64,000 nt of DNA from Arthrobacter sp. N199823 (GCF_002929705.1 NZ_PJIN01000001.1:747244-811243), one strand, 5' to 3'. Counted from the stretch's first letter, positions 36,525-46,918 are shown. Made by a program: numbers and translations. The notes: generated by a model not told the origin, from the sequence alone.

Positions 36525-37256
36525 TCAGCCGACCAGACCACTGGCTCCCAACAGGCTCCCGATCGCGAAGCTTGCCGCGAGGGCCAGCGCTCCGCCCAGC
36601 ACCACCCGGACTGCGGCCTTGACGCGCGAGCCGCCGCCAATCGTGGCTCCGATCCAACCGGTGACGCCCAAAGCGAGCAGGACGGCCAGGAACGTTACCG
36701 GGACACGGGCGCCAACCGGCGGCAGCAGGATCGCCAACATGGGCAAAATGGCACCCAAGGTGAAGGCGATTGCGGAGGCGAAGGCTGCGTGCCAGGGACT
36801 GGCAACATCGGCGGCGTCCAGATTGAGTTCGGCCGACAAGTGCGCCGCGAGAGCGTCATGTTCACTGAGTTCCCCAGCTACCAGGTCGGCCGTGGCGGGG
36901 GAGAGCCCCTTGTTGACATACGCTTGAGCCAGCTGAGAACGCCCCTTTTCAGGTGCTCGTTGGAGCGCTTCTTGCGTGCTGGCGATCATGGCCTTTTGAC
37001 TGTCGCTCTGGCTACTGACGGAGACGTACTCACCCAGAGCCATGGAGATGGCCCCGCCCACGAGGGCTGCCGCGCCGGCGGTGAGGATGGCGCCGGATCC
37101 GTGGGTGGCCCCGGCAACACCGACTACGACGGCGGCCACGGAGACAATGCCGTCATTGGCGCCGAGTACGCCGGCTCGGAGCCAATTCAGGCGTTGTGCA
37201 ATTTCCCTGGTTCTGGAGAGCTCCCGAGGCCGTGTCAGTTCTTGCGTGCGCTTCAT
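36525..37256 (-). CDS. VIT-family membrane transporter
   Basis: 243-residue protein of the vacuolar iron transporter/CCC1 (DUF125) family. The N-terminal signature LRAGVLGANDGIVSVAAVVVGVAGA (about 26-50, shown here in part) and ALGEYVSVSSQSDSQ (about 73-87) are clear. A cytosolic helical region (about 88-150), which binds metal in relatives, precedes three C-terminal membrane segments. Expected to move Fe2+ or Mn2+. Divergence from the APH gene is not seen: both run leftward, 33 bases apart. Confidence 0.9.
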   Translation of the reverse strand: MKRTQELTRPRELSRTREIAQRLNWLRAGVLGANDGIVSVAAVVVGVAGATHGSGAILTAGAAALVGGAISMALGEYVSVSSQSDSQKAMIASTQEALQRAPEKGRSQLAQAYVNKGLSPATADLVAGELSEHDALAAHLSAELNLDAADVASPWHAAFASAIAFTLGAILPMLAILLPPVGARVPVTFLAVLLALGVTGWIGATIGGGSRVKAAVRVVLGGALALAASFAIGSLLGASGLVG

Positions 37257-37329
37257 ATCAACAAGCTAAGCACTGCACCAAAATGGCCGCTAGCAAGGAA
37301 AGGATGTCCTCGCGAAGGCTTGCCTGTCC

Positions 37330-39726
37330 TCAGTTAGTGGGAGAGCTCGGCACTGTTGCGGCTTCCTGGCCGATGCCAGGCAACGCGTCAATTGTTCCGC
37401 CCCAAAAGGTGTGTGTCTTGATGGAATCAAGGAGCCACAAGACGGAAATTTCTCGGAGGTTACTGCCATTGAGTGGCTGCTGCGTGGCGTCTGCTGCAGT
37501 CGCAGTTGAAGTGCCGACCGTGGCCTCGGCGGCAGGGGGTACACCGGTGCTGCTCTCGGTACTCAGGGCTGACAAATCTGCGTAGATGGCACCGAGTTCT
37601 GACTCGAGGGTGCGCAGTGCTTGCTTGGGTAGCGTTGTGAACGCGGCATCGAGTGCGAATCCTGCTACAGGTGCTGCCGGGGGGAGGCAGCGCAGGCGTA
37701 ATTCCTCGTTGAGGACTTCGAGCTTTTCCTCATGCCGGGCCAAGAGCGCTGTCGACTTGCTGAATTGTGGTTCGGCGAATCGGGTGGTGGCCACCTGATA
37801 GGCGTAGACGGCTTTTTGCTCGGCCGCGGCGGCGGCGGTCAATGCGGAGTCGACGGTGACGCCGGGGCGCGGGTCCAGAGTCGAGGTGCATTGGGGGCCG
37901 GTCGGGACGGCGAAGCTAACTTTTGCTGGCAGAAATGCGGAAGCCGGTACGGCAGCACCTATGGCGGACCCTAGTTGTTCGGCTTGCAGGAGCTGGCTGG
38001 TGCCGACGGAGGCAAAGACGCGGCCCATGGAACTCTGCGCTGTTTGCGCGTTAGTTAGGAGCGAATCTGCATTTGATGCTAGGCCCTGGAGGAGTTCGGC
38101 GATGGTGGATGCCGCCGGGGCCAGTGCCGGTGCCGTTGTTGTTGCCGTTGGACCATCACTGGGCAGGCCATTGCTAAGTGCTGCAGCTTGGATTCCCAAG
38201 TGTGCGGCGGTTGTGGATAGTTCCTTGCGCACCACAGGAGTAGTTGCTGCATTTGCCAAGGTGAGGGCACTTGCTTGCAGGGTGATGGTTGCTTCCCAGG
38301 CAGCTTGGCGTTGGCGTTGAGTCGGCGAATCGTGGTTCACGTCCACCTCGGGCCCCGACAGCACGGTTCCCGTGGCCACTACCACCGCGGAGATGACCAG
38401 CAAGAAGAACAGTCCGCGGATAGCGGCCACAAAGCGATTGCGCTTCGTGCGCGGCTTTGATTTTCCCGCACGGGCCCGCTGTGCGGACTCTGGAGCTGCT
38501 TCGCTGTTGCTGTCGGAGTCAGCGTCTGTGACATCGGTGACGGCGTCATTGGGGCCGGAGTTTCCGCGGCCTGCATTCTCTTTAGCTGAGAGTGCCGCAA
38601 CGGCATCTCCACCATTTTCGGCTTGTTGCTCCGCCAGTCGACGTTCGCGCCGTGAAAGCGGGGCAGCGGCAGCGGCAGCAGCAGCTGCGGTGTCAGCGGG
38701 GCCGGATCCAGCAGTTTCAACAATGTCGGATTTAACGGGGACAGTGTCAGCAGTGCCGGATTCAGCAGGGCCAGATTCGGCAGCATCAGATTCACTGGCG
38801 GCAGGTTCAGCCACATCTTCCGTGATTTGAGTATCTGCGTTGGAGTCGGGATCGGCCAGCGTTGCGGCCTGCTGCGCCGTTGCTTCAACATTTGTGTCCC
38901 TGACAGGAACTTCACTGTCAGGAACGTCAACGTCAGGAACCGCGCTGCCAGGAACTTCACTGTCAGGAACCGCGCTGTCGGTAACTCTGGCTTCGATGGC
39001 TTCGATGGCTTCGATGGCTTCGGTGGACGTTGCCATCTCATCGTTTGGTTCAACGCCGGTTGGCTCGGCCGCGACAACTTCGGCAGGGGCTGCTTCGTCG
39101 GGCCCTTCCGCGGCGATTTTCTCCTTAACCACAAGCGCAGTGTCAGTGTCAGCGTCTTTGTCAGTGTTGGTTTTGTCTTCTGTGCCGGCATCTGCGCCAT
39201 CGGCGGCTGGCCTCACAGTGCCAGCCCTCACAGCGCCAGTCCTCACCGTGCCAGCGTCGAGGGGAGTCTGAGCCTCGGCCGGCTCGGATTTGCGCTCAGC
39301 GGGTATCGGCTCAGCCACAACCGTGTCCCCAGCAGCATCCTCCGCAGTCTCAGCGGCAATCACGGTCTCCGGCTCAGCTGGCGCACTGTCTGACTCAACC
39401 ACATCGATAGCCGCGGCGTCGGCGGAAGGGGTTATTCCGGCGTCGAACGTTTCAGGTGATTCAGGTGAATCAGGTGAATCAGGTGAATCCGGCGCATGAG
39501 GGGCCGGGGATTCGGAAGCGGGCACTACAGGGGGCGGCACAATCATGCCGTTGGCGTCAATGACCAGCAGGGCTGGAGCCGGGGACGTCTTGGCAACAGG
39601 CGCGCCGGCAGCCGCGGTGGCGCGTCGGGGACCCTTGCGAGCAGGCTTGCCAGTAGCAGCAGCGGCAGTAGTGCCAGCGGCTGGATTCGACGGGGTGGGC
39701 TCAGCCGGGGAATTGGTGTTGGTCAC
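37330..39726 (-). CDS. Large acidic membrane-anchored DUF4439 protein
   Basis: 798 residues, GTG start. Residues 1-425 are disordered and acidic, with short internal repeats (DSPDSPDSPESP about 80-91; AIEAIEAIEA about 237-246; PDSEVP-x(4)-VPD about 254-275). A basic stretch RKSKPRTKRNR-like (about 420-431) and a single membrane segment at about 432-456 follow. The extracellular part (457-798) ends in a ferritin-like DUF4439 domain (about 620-790) containing EQKAVYAYQVATTRF and HEEKLEVLNEEL helices. Divergent from rimP, as in related genomes. The function of DUF4439 is unknown. The cytoplasmic acidic region is far longer than usual for the family. Confidence 0.8.
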   Translation of the reverse strand: MTNTNSPAEPTPSNPAAGTTAAAATGKPARKGPRRATAAAGAPVAKTSPAPALLVIDANGMIVPPPVVPASESPAPHAPDSPDSPDSPESPETFDAGITPSADAAAIDVVESDSAPAEPETVIAAETAEDAAGDTVVAEPIPAERKSEPAEAQTPLDAGTVRTGAVRAGTVRPAADGADAGTEDKTNTDKDADTDTALVVKEKIAAEGPDEAAPAEVVAAEPTGVEPNDEMATSTEAIEAIEAIEARVTDSAVPDSEVPGSAVPDVDVPDSEVPVRDTNVEATAQQAATLADPDSNADTQITEDVAEPAASESDAAESGPAESGTADTVPVKSDIVETAGSGPADTAAAAAAAAAPLSRRERRLAEQQAENGGDAVAALSAKENAGRGNSGPNDAVTDVTDADSDSNSEAAPESAQRARAGKSKPRTKRNRFVAAIRGLFFLLVISAVVVATGTVLSGPEVDVNHDSPTQRQRQAAWEATITLQASALTLANAATTPVVRKELSTTAAHLGIQAAALSNGLPSDGPTATTTAPALAPAASTIAELLQGLASNADSLLTNAQTAQSSMGRVFASVGTSQLLQAEQLGSAIGAAVPASAFLPAKVSFAVPTGPQCTSTLDPRPGVTVDSALTAAAAAEQKAVYAYQVATTRFAEPQFSKSTALLARHEEKLEVLNEELRLRCLPPAAPVAGFALDAAFTTLPKQALRTLESELGAIYADLSALSTESSTGVPPAAEATVGTSTATAADATQQPLNGSNLREISVLWLLDSIKTHTFWGGTIDALPGIGQEAATVPSSPTN

Positions 39727-39896
39727 AACCGTTGATCATCTCACGACTGCCCTGTACAGTGCACACTTTCGTGGCCCCCGATGACGCAACGAACACCGAA
39801 TGCGTCCATACTCACACCCGCATCGTTCAGCGGTGGGGGTGGAAACTCGGTAGTCTGTATATCTACAACATCATCAATAGGGAGGCGTGCGTTTTT

Positions 39897-40526
39897 ATGA
39901 CCAAGCCAGATAGGCCCAAAACGGCCGCACGCTCAGGGAACACGCCCTCAGCCATGGATTCAATAGCTGAAGCCCAAAGACTGCACGCGTTTCTTGCCCC
40001 CACAGTGGCTGCTTCCGAACTTTTCCTTGAAGAAGTCAAGGTTCACTTCGCCGGCACCCACCGTACTGTTTCGGTGATTGTCGACCTGCCCGAGGGCGAA
40101 AGCGGCGGGGTCGGCCTCGACGCCATTTCGGCCGTTTCCCGTGTGCTTTCTGAAGCCATGGACGCAGATCCCAACGATGACGGAAAACCTTTCGACCTGG
40201 AAATCTCCTCCCCTGGAGCCACCCGGCCACTGACTGAGCCCCGCCACTGGCGCCGAGCTCTGGGCCGCATGGTCAAGGTCAACGCAAGCGACCGGGAAAA
40301 CTTCATGGGCCGCGTTCTCGATGTGGACGATGAAGGCGTGTTGTTCAAGCCCGAACTGCCGGTAAAAAAGGGTATGAAACCGAAGCAGGGTGAGCCGGAA
40401 AAAGTCTTGTTTTCGGTGATCCGTCGTGGTGTTGTGGAACTGGAATTTGCTCGCCTGGATGAGGCAGAGCTGGACTTGGAATTTGAACCGACAGGCGGCA
40501 ACGCTGTCGATGGAGAGGGAAGCTGA
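39897..40526 (+). CDS. rimP: Ribosome maturation factor RimP
   Basis: 30S assembly factor, 209 residues. The N-terminal alpha/beta domain (about 20-110; [21 protein letters not shown]) and C-terminal SH3-like domain (about 115-205) match RimP, with [21 protein letters not shown] at their junction. The start MTKPDRPK lies after AGGGAGG; the upstream 55 codons are not supported. First gene of rimP-nusA-ylxR-infB. The C-terminal tail [14 protein letters not shown] is polar. Confidence 0.92.
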   Translation: MTKPDRPKTAARSGNTPSAMDSIAEAQRLHAFLAPTVAASELFLEEVKVHFAGTHRTVSVIVDLPEGESGGVGLDAISAVSRVLSEAMDADPNDDGKPFDLEISSPGATRPLTEPRHWRRALGRMVKVNASDRENFMGRVLDVDDEGVLFKPELPVKKGMKPKQGEPEKVLFSVIRRGVVELEFARLDEAELDLEFEPTGGNAVDGEGS

Positions 40527-40528
40527 CT

Positions 40529-41500
40529 ATGGATATAGATATGAGTGCGCTGCGAGAACTGGAGCGCCAGCGGGAAATCCCCGTGGAACTGCTGATTCCC
40601 ACCATTGAGCAGGCCCTGCTGATGGCCTACCACAAGTCACCGGGCTGCCACGAGATGGCGCGCGCTGAGATTGACCGCAAGAGCGGACACGTCACCATTT
40701 GGGCTGCAGAGCTCGACGACGACGGTGCCGCCATTGGTGAATTTGAAGACACACCCAAGGGCTTTGGCCGCATCGCCGCCAGCACCGCACGCCAGGTGAT
40801 TCTGCAGCGCCTGCGCGATGCAGAAGATGACAACGTTGTGGGTGAATACCGTGGCAAGGAAGGCGAGCTGGTCTCCGGCCAGATCCAGCAGGGTAACAAC
40901 CCCAACATGATCCAGATCGATCTGGGCGCTGTTGAAGGTGTGCTGCCTCCCAACGAGCAGGTTCCCGGTGAAGATTACCGCCACGGAAACCGCATCCGCA
41001 CCTTCGTTGTTGAGGTGCACCGCGGCACCAAGGGTCCCGCCATCACCTTGTCCCGCTCGCACCCGGGTCTAGTACGCAAGCTCTTCGAAATGGAAGTTCC
41101 TGAGATTGCCGACGGCACAGTCGAGATCGTTGCTTTGGCCCGTGAAGCCGGCCACCGCACCAAGATTGCCGTGCAGGCCCACAAGGCCAGCGTCAACGCC
41201 AAGGGCTCCTGCATCGGCGAGATGGGTTCACGCGTCCGTGCAGTCATGACCGAGCTCAATGACGAAAAGATCGACATCGTGGACTTCCACGAGGATCCGG
41301 CCACTTTCATTGCAAATTCCCTGTCTCCATCGAAGGTGATATCGGTCACCATTGTTGATGAGGCGGCACGCTCTGCGCGCGTTGTGGTCCCTGATTATCA
41401 GCTGTCTTTGGCCATTGGCAAGGAAGGCCAGAACGCGCGTCTGGCCGCCAAGCTCACAGGATGGCGCATTGACATCGTCTCCGACGCAGCGGCGGTTTAG
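40529..41500 (+). CDS. nusA: Transcription termination/antitermination factor NusA
   Basis: 323 residues: N-terminal RNA-polymerase-binding domain (about 1-110), S1 domain (about 125-195; [25 protein letters not shown]), and two KH domains (about 200-323), ending with [21 protein letters not shown]. It lacks the C-terminal acidic repeats of E. coli NusA, as is usual in Actinobacteria. It starts two bases after the rimP stop. Confidence 0.95.
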   Translation: MDIDMSALRELERQREIPVELLIPTIEQALLMAYHKSPGCHEMARAEIDRKSGHVTIWAAELDDDGAAIGEFEDTPKGFGRIAASTARQVILQRLRDAEDDNVVGEYRGKEGELVSGQIQQGNNPNMIQIDLGAVEGVLPPNEQVPGEDYRHGNRIRTFVVEVHRGTKGPAITLSRSHPGLVRKLFEMEVPEIADGTVEIVALAREAGHRTKIAVQAHKASVNAKGSCIGEMGSRVRAVMTELNDEKIDIVDFHEDPATFIANSLSPSKVISVTIVDEAARSARVVVPDYQLSLAIGKEGQNARLAAKLTGWRIDIVSDAAAV

Positions 41501-41585
41501 GTAAGCGGCCAAGCGGCGCGGTAGACTTAAAGTAACCGGGCCTGATTCGGTCCCGGCATTCAAAGAGCACGAAGGCACAGCAGAA

Positions 41586-41906
41586 TTGGCTAAGAACGCA
41601 GTAGCAGCGCAAAGCGAAGCGACTGATTCCAGCCAGGCTGTGCGGACATGCATTGGGTGCCGGAAGACATCAGACCGGATACAGCTTGTACGTCTAGTGC
41701 GCTCAAGCAACTCTTCTGGTGAACTGGAAGCGTTGGTTGATGTGCGCCGTCGTATGCCTGGGCGGGGTGCTTGGCTGCACCCCATCCTTGAATGCTGGAA
41801 CCTAGCGATCAAACGCCGCGCCGTTGGCAGGGCCCTCCCGGGGGTCACTAAACTGTCTGACGTTGAGGCGTTTGCGCAACAGAATTTGCCACCTTCGGCA
41901 GAGTAA
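41586..41906 (+). CDS. YlxR-family RNA-binding protein
   Basis: 106-residue YlxR (DUF448) protein with the conserved RTCIGCRK (about 18-25) and GRGAWLHP (about 59-66) motifs. The gene is found between nusA and infB across bacteria, and the fold suggests nucleic-acid binding. TTG start; no strong ribosome site is visible. Confidence 0.9.
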   Translation: MAKNAVAAQSEATDSSQAVRTCIGCRKTSDRIQLVRLVRSSNSSGELEALVDVRRRMPGRGAWLHPILECWNLAIKRRAVGRALPGVTKLSDVEAFAQQNLPPSAE

Positions 41907-42098
41907 GTAAGTTACGAACCAATTGTCCCTTTTGTGAAAGCGGGTCAGAAAACCGATGGAAACCCGATGAGTACCCAGCGATGAGTGCCCAAAAATGAGC
42001 ATCTTCATGTGCTCTCACGCCGCGCGTTCCGACATGGAACGTCGCAGTAAGAATTAAGCGGTTCGTACCTGTCCGGTGCGGGCCGAGACAGGAGAAAT
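41907..42098 (+). other. infB leader region with short repeats
   Basis: Gene-free 192 bases before infB. It contains a tandem motif GATGAGT-N-CCCA twice (41968-41979 and 41982-41993), followed by another ATGAG. A hairpin CGTTCC-gacat-GGAACG lies near 42022-42040. Possibly a regulatory leader. Confidence 0.5.
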
Positions 42099-45044
42099 GT
42101 GGCCAAGGCCCGCGTACACGAGCTTGCAAAAGAGCTCGGCATCACCTCAAAAGAAGCAGTATCCAAACTGCAGGAGATGGGCGAATTCGTTCGCTCAGCA
42201 TCATCCACCATTGAGGCCCCCGTCGTGAAGAAGCTTCGCGACGCATTCCCCGCAGCAGCTAATGCCGCTGTGGCAACGCCTGCAGCAGCAACACCGGCAG
42301 CGGCACCGAAGGCGGAGGCAGCTCCTACAGCTGCTGCGCCCAAGGCACCCGCAGCGTCCGGTGCAGCAGTTCCGGGCCCCAAGGCAGCATCAGCTGCCAA
42401 GCCCGGCGCAAAAGCAACCCCGGCAGCTCCGGCTCCCGTTGCAGCTGCCCCTGCGGCTCCGGTTGCACCGGCTCCCGCGCAGGTAGCTCCGGCTGCCCCC
42501 GCGGCGCCTGCTCCGGCTCCGAAGGCTGCCCCGGCCGCCAAGTCGGCTACTCCCGGTGCTCCGCGCCCCGGAAACAACCCCTTTGCTACCTCGCAGGGCA
42601 TGCCCCGCTCCGGTGCACGTAACGAACGCAATGAGCGTTCGGACAACCGTGGCGGCGACAACCGCGCTCCGCGTCCCGCAGGTGCCGGTTCGCCGCGCCC
42701 CGCAGGCGCTGGTGCCGGTGCTCCGCGCCCCGGCAACAACCCGTTCGCACCGTCACAGGGCATGCCCCGTCCGGGTTCAGCTCGCAACGCCGAAGCCGGC
42801 GCTGCAGGCCCCCGTCCGGGTGGTCCTCGCCCGCCGGCAGGCGCACCCCGTCCGGGCGCTCCGCGTCCGGCAGGTGCCGCTGGTACCGGTGGACCTCGCC
42901 CCGGCGCTCCGCGTCCCGGTGGTCCCCGCCCCACGCCCGGCATGATGCCTAACCGTACCGAGCGCCCCGCTGCGCCCGGCCGCGGTAACGACCGTCCCGG
43001 TGCTCCGGGCCGTGGACGTCCGGGTGCTCCCGGCGCAACTCCCGGTGGCACTCCAGGCGGAGCTCCCGCCGGTGGTGGCTTCGGCAAGGGTGGTCGCGGT
43101 CGCGGCGGTACCCAGGGTGCCTTCGGTAAGGGCGGCGCAGGCCGTGGCAAGCAGCGTAAGTCGAAGCGTGCCAAGCGCCAAGAGCTAGAGCAGATGAGTG
43201 CTCCTTCACTTGGTGGCGTATCGGTACCCCGCGGTAATGGCGAAACTGTGGTGCGTTTGCGCCGCGGTGCCTCCATCACCGACTTCGCCGACAAGATCGA
43301 GGCGAACCCGGCAGCGCTGGTAACGGTACTGTTCCACCTCGGTGAAATGGCAACTGCTACCCAGTCGTTGGATGAAGAAACCTTCGCACTTTTGGGTGTC
43401 GAGCTGGGCTACAAGGTTCAGGTTGTTTCCCCCGAGGACGAAGAGCGCGAACTGCTCAGCAGCTTTGACATCGACTTCGATGCCGAGCTCGAAGCAGAAG
43501 GCGACGAGGACCTTGAGGTTCGCCCGCCGGTTGTTACCGTCATGGGTCACGTTGACCATGGTAAGACTCGCTTGCTTGACGCCATCCGCAAGTCGGATGT
43601 TGTTGCCGACGAGCACGGTGGCATCACCCAGCACATCGGTGCTTACCAGATCCTTCACGAGCACGAAGGTACCGATCGAAGCATCACCTTCATTGACACC
43701 CCCGGTCACGAGGCGTTCACCGCCATGCGTGTTCGTGGTGCCAAGGTCACCGACATTGTCATCTTGGTTGTTGCAGCGGACGACGGCGTTATGCCTCAGA
43801 CCGTTGAAGCACTCAACCACGCACAGGCCGCTGGCGTGCCGATCGTGGTTGCTGTGAACAAGATCGATAAGGAAGGCGCTAACCCGGAGAAGATCCGTGG
43901 CCAGCTGACCGAGTACGGTTTGGTTCCCGAAGAATACGGTGGCGACACCATGTTCGTGGACGTTTCAGCCCGCAACGGCGTCAACATCGAAGAGCTTCTT
44001 GAAGCTGTGCTGTTGACCGCTGACGCTGCCTTGGATATGCGCGCCAACCCGAACAAGGACGCTCGAGGCATTGCCATCGAAGCGAACTTGGATAAGGGCC
44101 GCGGTTCCGTGGCAACGGTTCTGGTTCAGTCCGGTACCTTGCATGTCGGTGACACGATTGTTGCCGGTACCGCACACGGCCGTGTTCGTGCCATGTTCGA
44201 TGAGAACGGTGACGTCATCTCCGAAGCTGGGCCTTCACGCCCGGTTCAGGTGCTGGGTCTGTCCAACGTTCCCCGTGCAGGTGACACCTTCTTCGTTACA
44301 GGAGACGAGCGCACTGCCCGCCAGATCGCTGAAAAGCGTGAAGCGGCAGATCGCAACGCAGCCCTGGCTAAGCGCCGCAAGCGCATCAGCCTGGAAGACT
44401 TCGACCAGGCCGTTGCTGACGGCAAGGTTGACACCCTTAACCTCATCCTCAAGGGTGACGTCTCCGGTGCCGTTGAGGCTCTGGAAGATTCGTTGCTCAA
44501 GATCGATGTTGGCGAAGGCGTGCAGCTGCGCGTTATCCACCGCGGTGTCGGTGCCATCACGCAGAACGACGTCAACCTGGCCACCGTTGATAATGCCATC
44601 ATCATTGGCTTCAACGTCAAGCCTGCTGAGCGTGTTGCCGAACTGGCCGACCGTGAAGGCGTGGACATGCGCTTCTACTCGGTCATCTACGGCGCCATCG
44701 ATGACATTGAGCTGGCTCTTAAGGGCATGCTCAAGCCTGAGTACGAAGAGTTCCAGCTGGGCACCGCGGAAATCCGCGAAGTGTTCCGCTCCTCCAAGCA
44801 CGGCAACATCGCTGGCTCGATTGTCCGCTCCGGCATCATCCGCCGTAACACGAAGGCACGCGTTCTGCGTGCCGGCAAGATCATTGGTGACAACCTCACC
44901 ATTGACTCGCTCAAGCGTTTCAAGGATGACGCAACTGAAGTCCGCACCGACTTCGAGTGTGGTATCGGTCTGGGATCGTTCAACGATCTCGAGCCTGAGG
45001 ACATCATCCAGACGTTCGAAATGCGCGAGAAGCCCCGCGTATAA
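42099..45044 (+). CDS. infB: Translation initiation factor IF-2
   Basis: 981 residues, GTG start with AGGAG upstream. The N-terminal IF2 domain (1-50) is followed by about 300 residues of Ala/Pro/Gly/Arg-rich disorder (the long high-GC stretch 42260-43190). The GTPase core comes next: G1 GHVDHGKT (about 482-489), G3 DTPGHEA, G4 NKID. Domains II-IV follow to the end; domain IV binds initiator tRNA. It delivers fMet-tRNA to the 30S subunit. The long Arg/Gly-Pro linker is normal for actinobacterial IF-2. Confidence 0.96.
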   Translation: MAKARVHELAKELGITSKEAVSKLQEMGEFVRSASSTIEAPVVKKLRDAFPAAANAAVATPAAATPAAAPKAEAAPTAAAPKAPAASGAAVPGPKAASAAKPGAKATPAAPAPVAAAPAAPVAPAPAQVAPAAPAAPAPAPKAAPAAKSATPGAPRPGNNPFATSQGMPRSGARNERNERSDNRGGDNRAPRPAGAGSPRPAGAGAGAPRPGNNPFAPSQGMPRPGSARNAEAGAAGPRPGGPRPPAGAPRPGAPRPAGAAGTGGPRPGAPRPGGPRPTPGMMPNRTERPAAPGRGNDRPGAPGRGRPGAPGATPGGTPGGAPAGGGFGKGGRGRGGTQGAFGKGGAGRGKQRKSKRAKRQELEQMSAPSLGGVSVPRGNGETVVRLRRGASITDFADKIEANPAALVTVLFHLGEMATATQSLDEETFALLGVELGYKVQVVSPEDEERELLSSFDIDFDAELEAEGDEDLEVRPPVVTVMGHVDHGKTRLLDAIRKSDVVADEHGGITQHIGAYQILHEHEGTDRSITFIDTPGHEAFTAMRVRGAKVTDIVILVVAADDGVMPQTVEALNHAQAAGVPIVVAVNKIDKEGANPEKIRGQLTEYGLVPEEYGGDTMFVDVSARNGVNIEELLEAVLLTADAALDMRANPNKDARGIAIEANLDKGRGSVATVLVQSGTLHVGDTIVAGTAHGRVRAMFDENGDVISEAGPSRPVQVLGLSNVPRAGDTFFVTGDERTARQIAEKREAADRNAALAKRRKRISLEDFDQAVADGKVDTLNLILKGDVSGAVEALEDSLLKIDVGEGVQLRVIHRGVGAITQNDVNLATVDNAIIIGFNVKPAERVAELADREGVDMRFYSVIYGAIDDIELALKGMLKPEYEEFQLGTAEIREVFRSSKHGNIAGSIVRSGIIRRNTKARVLRAGKIIGDNLTIDSLKRFKDDATEVRTDFECGIGLGSFNDLEPEDIIQTFEMREKPRV

Positions 45045-45052
45045 CGTTGCAT

Positions 45053-45096
45053 AGCCGGTTGGGTGTCCTTCGGGGCGCCCAACCGGCTTTGTTTTC
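45053..45096 (+). terminator. Intrinsic terminator after infB
   Basis: AGCCGGTTGGG (45053-45063) pairs with CCCAACCGGCT (45078-45088), followed by TTGTTTT. Confidence 0.9.
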
Positions 45097-45149
45097 CCTA
45101 AGATGGTTTCACGACCGTCTCACATCTTAGAAGTTTGAAGGAGAACAAC

Positions 45150-45584
45150 ATGGCTGATTCAGCCCGCGCGTCCAAGCTGGCGCAGCGCATCAAGGTTGTG
45201 GTGGCCGAGGGTCTTCGCTCCAGGGTCAAGGACCCCCGTGTTGAGGGCATCACTGTCACCGACGCACGCGTCACCAATGACCTCCAGCACGCCACCATCT
45301 ACTACACGGTATTTGGTGACGACACGGCGAAGAGCGAGGCCAAGATTGGTCTCGAGCGCGCCAAGGGTGTGCTCCGCGCCGAAGTTGGCAAGAACGTCAC
45401 CGTTCGCCTGACTCCGACACTGGAATTCATCGCCGACGTCATCCCGGAGAACGCCTCGAACCTGGAAGCCCTCTTGCGGGTTGCCAAGGATCGCGACGCA
45501 AAGCTCGCCGAGATCTCTGCCAATGCAGAGTTCGCTGGCGACGCTGATCCGTACAAGAAGGAAGAGGAAGACGAAGACGCATAG
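45150..45584 (+). CDS. rbfA: Ribosome-binding factor A
   Basis: 30S maturation factor, 144 residues with a single KH-like domain (about 10-110). RVKDPRVEGITVTDARVTND and KNVTVRLTPTLEFIAD match the family. The start MADSARASKL is chosen since AAGGAG lies seven bases upstream; TTG at 45135 is part of that region. The C-terminus is acidic (KKEEEDEDA). Confidence 0.93.
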   Translation: MADSARASKLAQRIKVVVAEGLRSRVKDPRVEGITVTDARVTNDLQHATIYYTVFGDDTAKSEAKIGLERAKGVLRAEVGKNVTVRLTPTLEFIADVIPENASNLEALLRVAKDRDAKLAEISANAEFAGDADPYKKEEEDEDA

Positions 45585-45603
45585 TCTTCCCTCTTCACTG
45601 TTT

Positions 45604-45666
45604 TTGAAGCACGACGGCGGCCGGTCACCTTGGTATGAAAGGTGACCGGCCGCCGTCGTACTTCAA
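45604..45666. terminator. Long hairpin after rbfA
   Basis: TTGAAG-ACGACGGCGGCCGGTCACC (45604-45629) pairs with its near-perfect complement (45640-45666). The loop is short and there is no T-run downstream. It shares ACGACGGCGG-N2-GG-N-CACC with the hairpin at 18891-18932. Confidence 0.75.
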
Positions 45667-45671
45667 CGCGG

Positions 45672-45881
45672 TTAGCGGAGACCCCGGGTGATGAGGCTGC
45701 CGCCGGTTTCTGCCAAGGCGTTGGTGAGCATCGCCATGGTGTTGTCACTGACTTCAATGTCAGTTGGCACGGCTTGGGCGTAGTACTTCAGGCCCACCAT
45801 GCACTCCGGAACCGCCATGCCCATCCCGGCAGCAACGGAGACCACTGCGGCATCAGTGACGATGGGCTCAGCGGCGAGCAG
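45672..45881 (-). pseudogene. Degraded gene fragment, 69 codons
   Basis: A 69-codon leftward reading frame ending in TAA (45672-45674). The translated end, YYAQAVPTDIEVSDNTMAML then NALAETGGSLITRGLR, has protein-like composition. It is cut off upstream by an in-frame TAG at 45882-45884 and has no start codon or ribosome site near its 5' end. I do not recognise the family. It may be the 3' remnant of a deleted gene. Confidence 0.4.
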
Positions 45882-45943
45882 CTAGGACCAACCAGAAGTG
45901 TCGCCTCCCTGAAACGCAGGCTTCGACGGGGTTAGAAAGAAGT

Positions 45944-46002
45944 TTGGCAGACAGCACAATGTCTGCCAACAGCAAAGGGCGCCTCCTGCGGGGGAAGCGC
46001 CC
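45944..46002 (-). terminator. Two hairpins ending the lipoprotein gene
   Basis: Read on the - strand: GGGCGC/GCGCCC hairpin (45977-46002) followed by TTTG, then TTGGCAGAC/GTCTGCCAA (45944-45969). They lie just past the stop of the leftward lipoprotein gene. Confidence 0.7.
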
Positions 46003-46024
46003 TCTGCCATAGCTGCACTAGACC

Positions 46025-46828
46025 TTATTTGCTCCAGGTGATGGGGCTCTTGAGGTACTTGTTATCTGAGTACTTCTCGTAGTTAAAGGAGGTCATGGCG
46101 TAGCTGGCTGAGACAATTTCGTCACCGGCGGGAGCCAAGAAAACGCTGCAAGAGGTCTTGGAGGAACCCACTACATAGCTGAAATCGTCGTCCTTGCCTT
46201 CAGTATCAAAGGAACCGGACTTGCAATCGGCCATCGTGCCGAAGACGATCAGCTTCTGCGCATCGGTGCCATCCTTGAGTTGGGCGTTCAAGCTGCCCTC
46301 GGACATGCCCGCAGAGGGCTTGGAAAGCGATGTCAGCTTGGAGTCAAAGAACACGTAGTACGGAGTCTGGCCGGCGAACTTGGCAGCGTCTTTGAACTCG
46401 GACAGATCGGCAGGATCGCCGGCCACGATCTTGGTGACGGTGGTGTCGAATGTGGCTTCCTTGTACTTCTCCGTGCCCTTCTCGCCGGAGTTGGTGTGCG
46501 TCTTGGCAACTTGCCCGAACTTCAATGCCGTTCCGGGCGGCGTGAGCGCACCGGTAGCTCCAGCCGCAGGTGCCGCAGCCTTAGTGGCAGAGGCTTCAGC
46601 ACTGGCTGAAGGCGTTTCAGTGGCAAGGTTCTGTACCTCGGAGTCGCGCGCCGCTTGGGCCGATTCCTTCGCACTCGACTCGGTGCCCTGCGTCGCGGCG
46701 GGCTCTGCCGGCTTCGACGCGGAATCAGCGCTGCCACCGAGGCAGCCCGTCAGAGCCATCATGAGGGCAGCGCCCAGGCCCAAGGCCGCAATCGATCGTT
46801 TGTACGTGCTGGTGGCGAGCTGGGCCAT
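46025..46828 (-). CDS. Putative secreted lipoprotein
   Basis: 267 residues from MAQLATSTYKRSI, with GGAGAATC upstream. Lipoprotein signal peptide with lipobox LTGC (Cys at about residue 28), then an Ala/Ser/Glu-rich disordered linker (about 30-105) and a mature domain (about 110-267). The domain includes GQTPYYVFFDSKLTSLS and a Cys pair, in TMADCKSG and SKTSCSVFL, that could form a disulfide. Family not recognised; DUF4352-like extracellular domains look similar in outline. It interrupts the usual rbfA-truB adjacency on the opposite strand. The longer open frame upstream overlaps truB and is not used. Confidence 0.8.
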   Translation of the reverse strand: MAQLATSTYKRSIAALGLGAALMMALTGCLGGSADSASKPAEPAATQGTESSAKESAQAARDSEVQNLATETPSASAEASATKAAAPAAGATGALTPPGTALKFGQVAKTHTNSGEKGTEKYKEATFDTTVTKIVAGDPADLSEFKDAAKFAGQTPYYVFFDSKLTSLSKPSAGMSEGSLNAQLKDGTDAQKLIVFGTMADCKSGSFDTEGKDDDFSYVVGSSKTSCSVFLAPAGDEIVSASYAMTSFNYEKYSDNKYLKSPITWSK

Positions 46829-46918
46829 GATTCTCCGTCTGAGGTTGGTCAATGCATAATTACTACTTCGAATAGAGTATCCAAGTTGGCTACCGATGCG
46901 CGATGGGGACAACTCACC

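Noticed and set aside
42005-43294. Long reverse-strand frame opposite infB (429 codons)
   Set aside because: It is the antisense of the Ala/Pro/Gly-rich IF-2 linker; composition is Pro/Gly/Arg low complexity and it lacks a family match or ribosome site.
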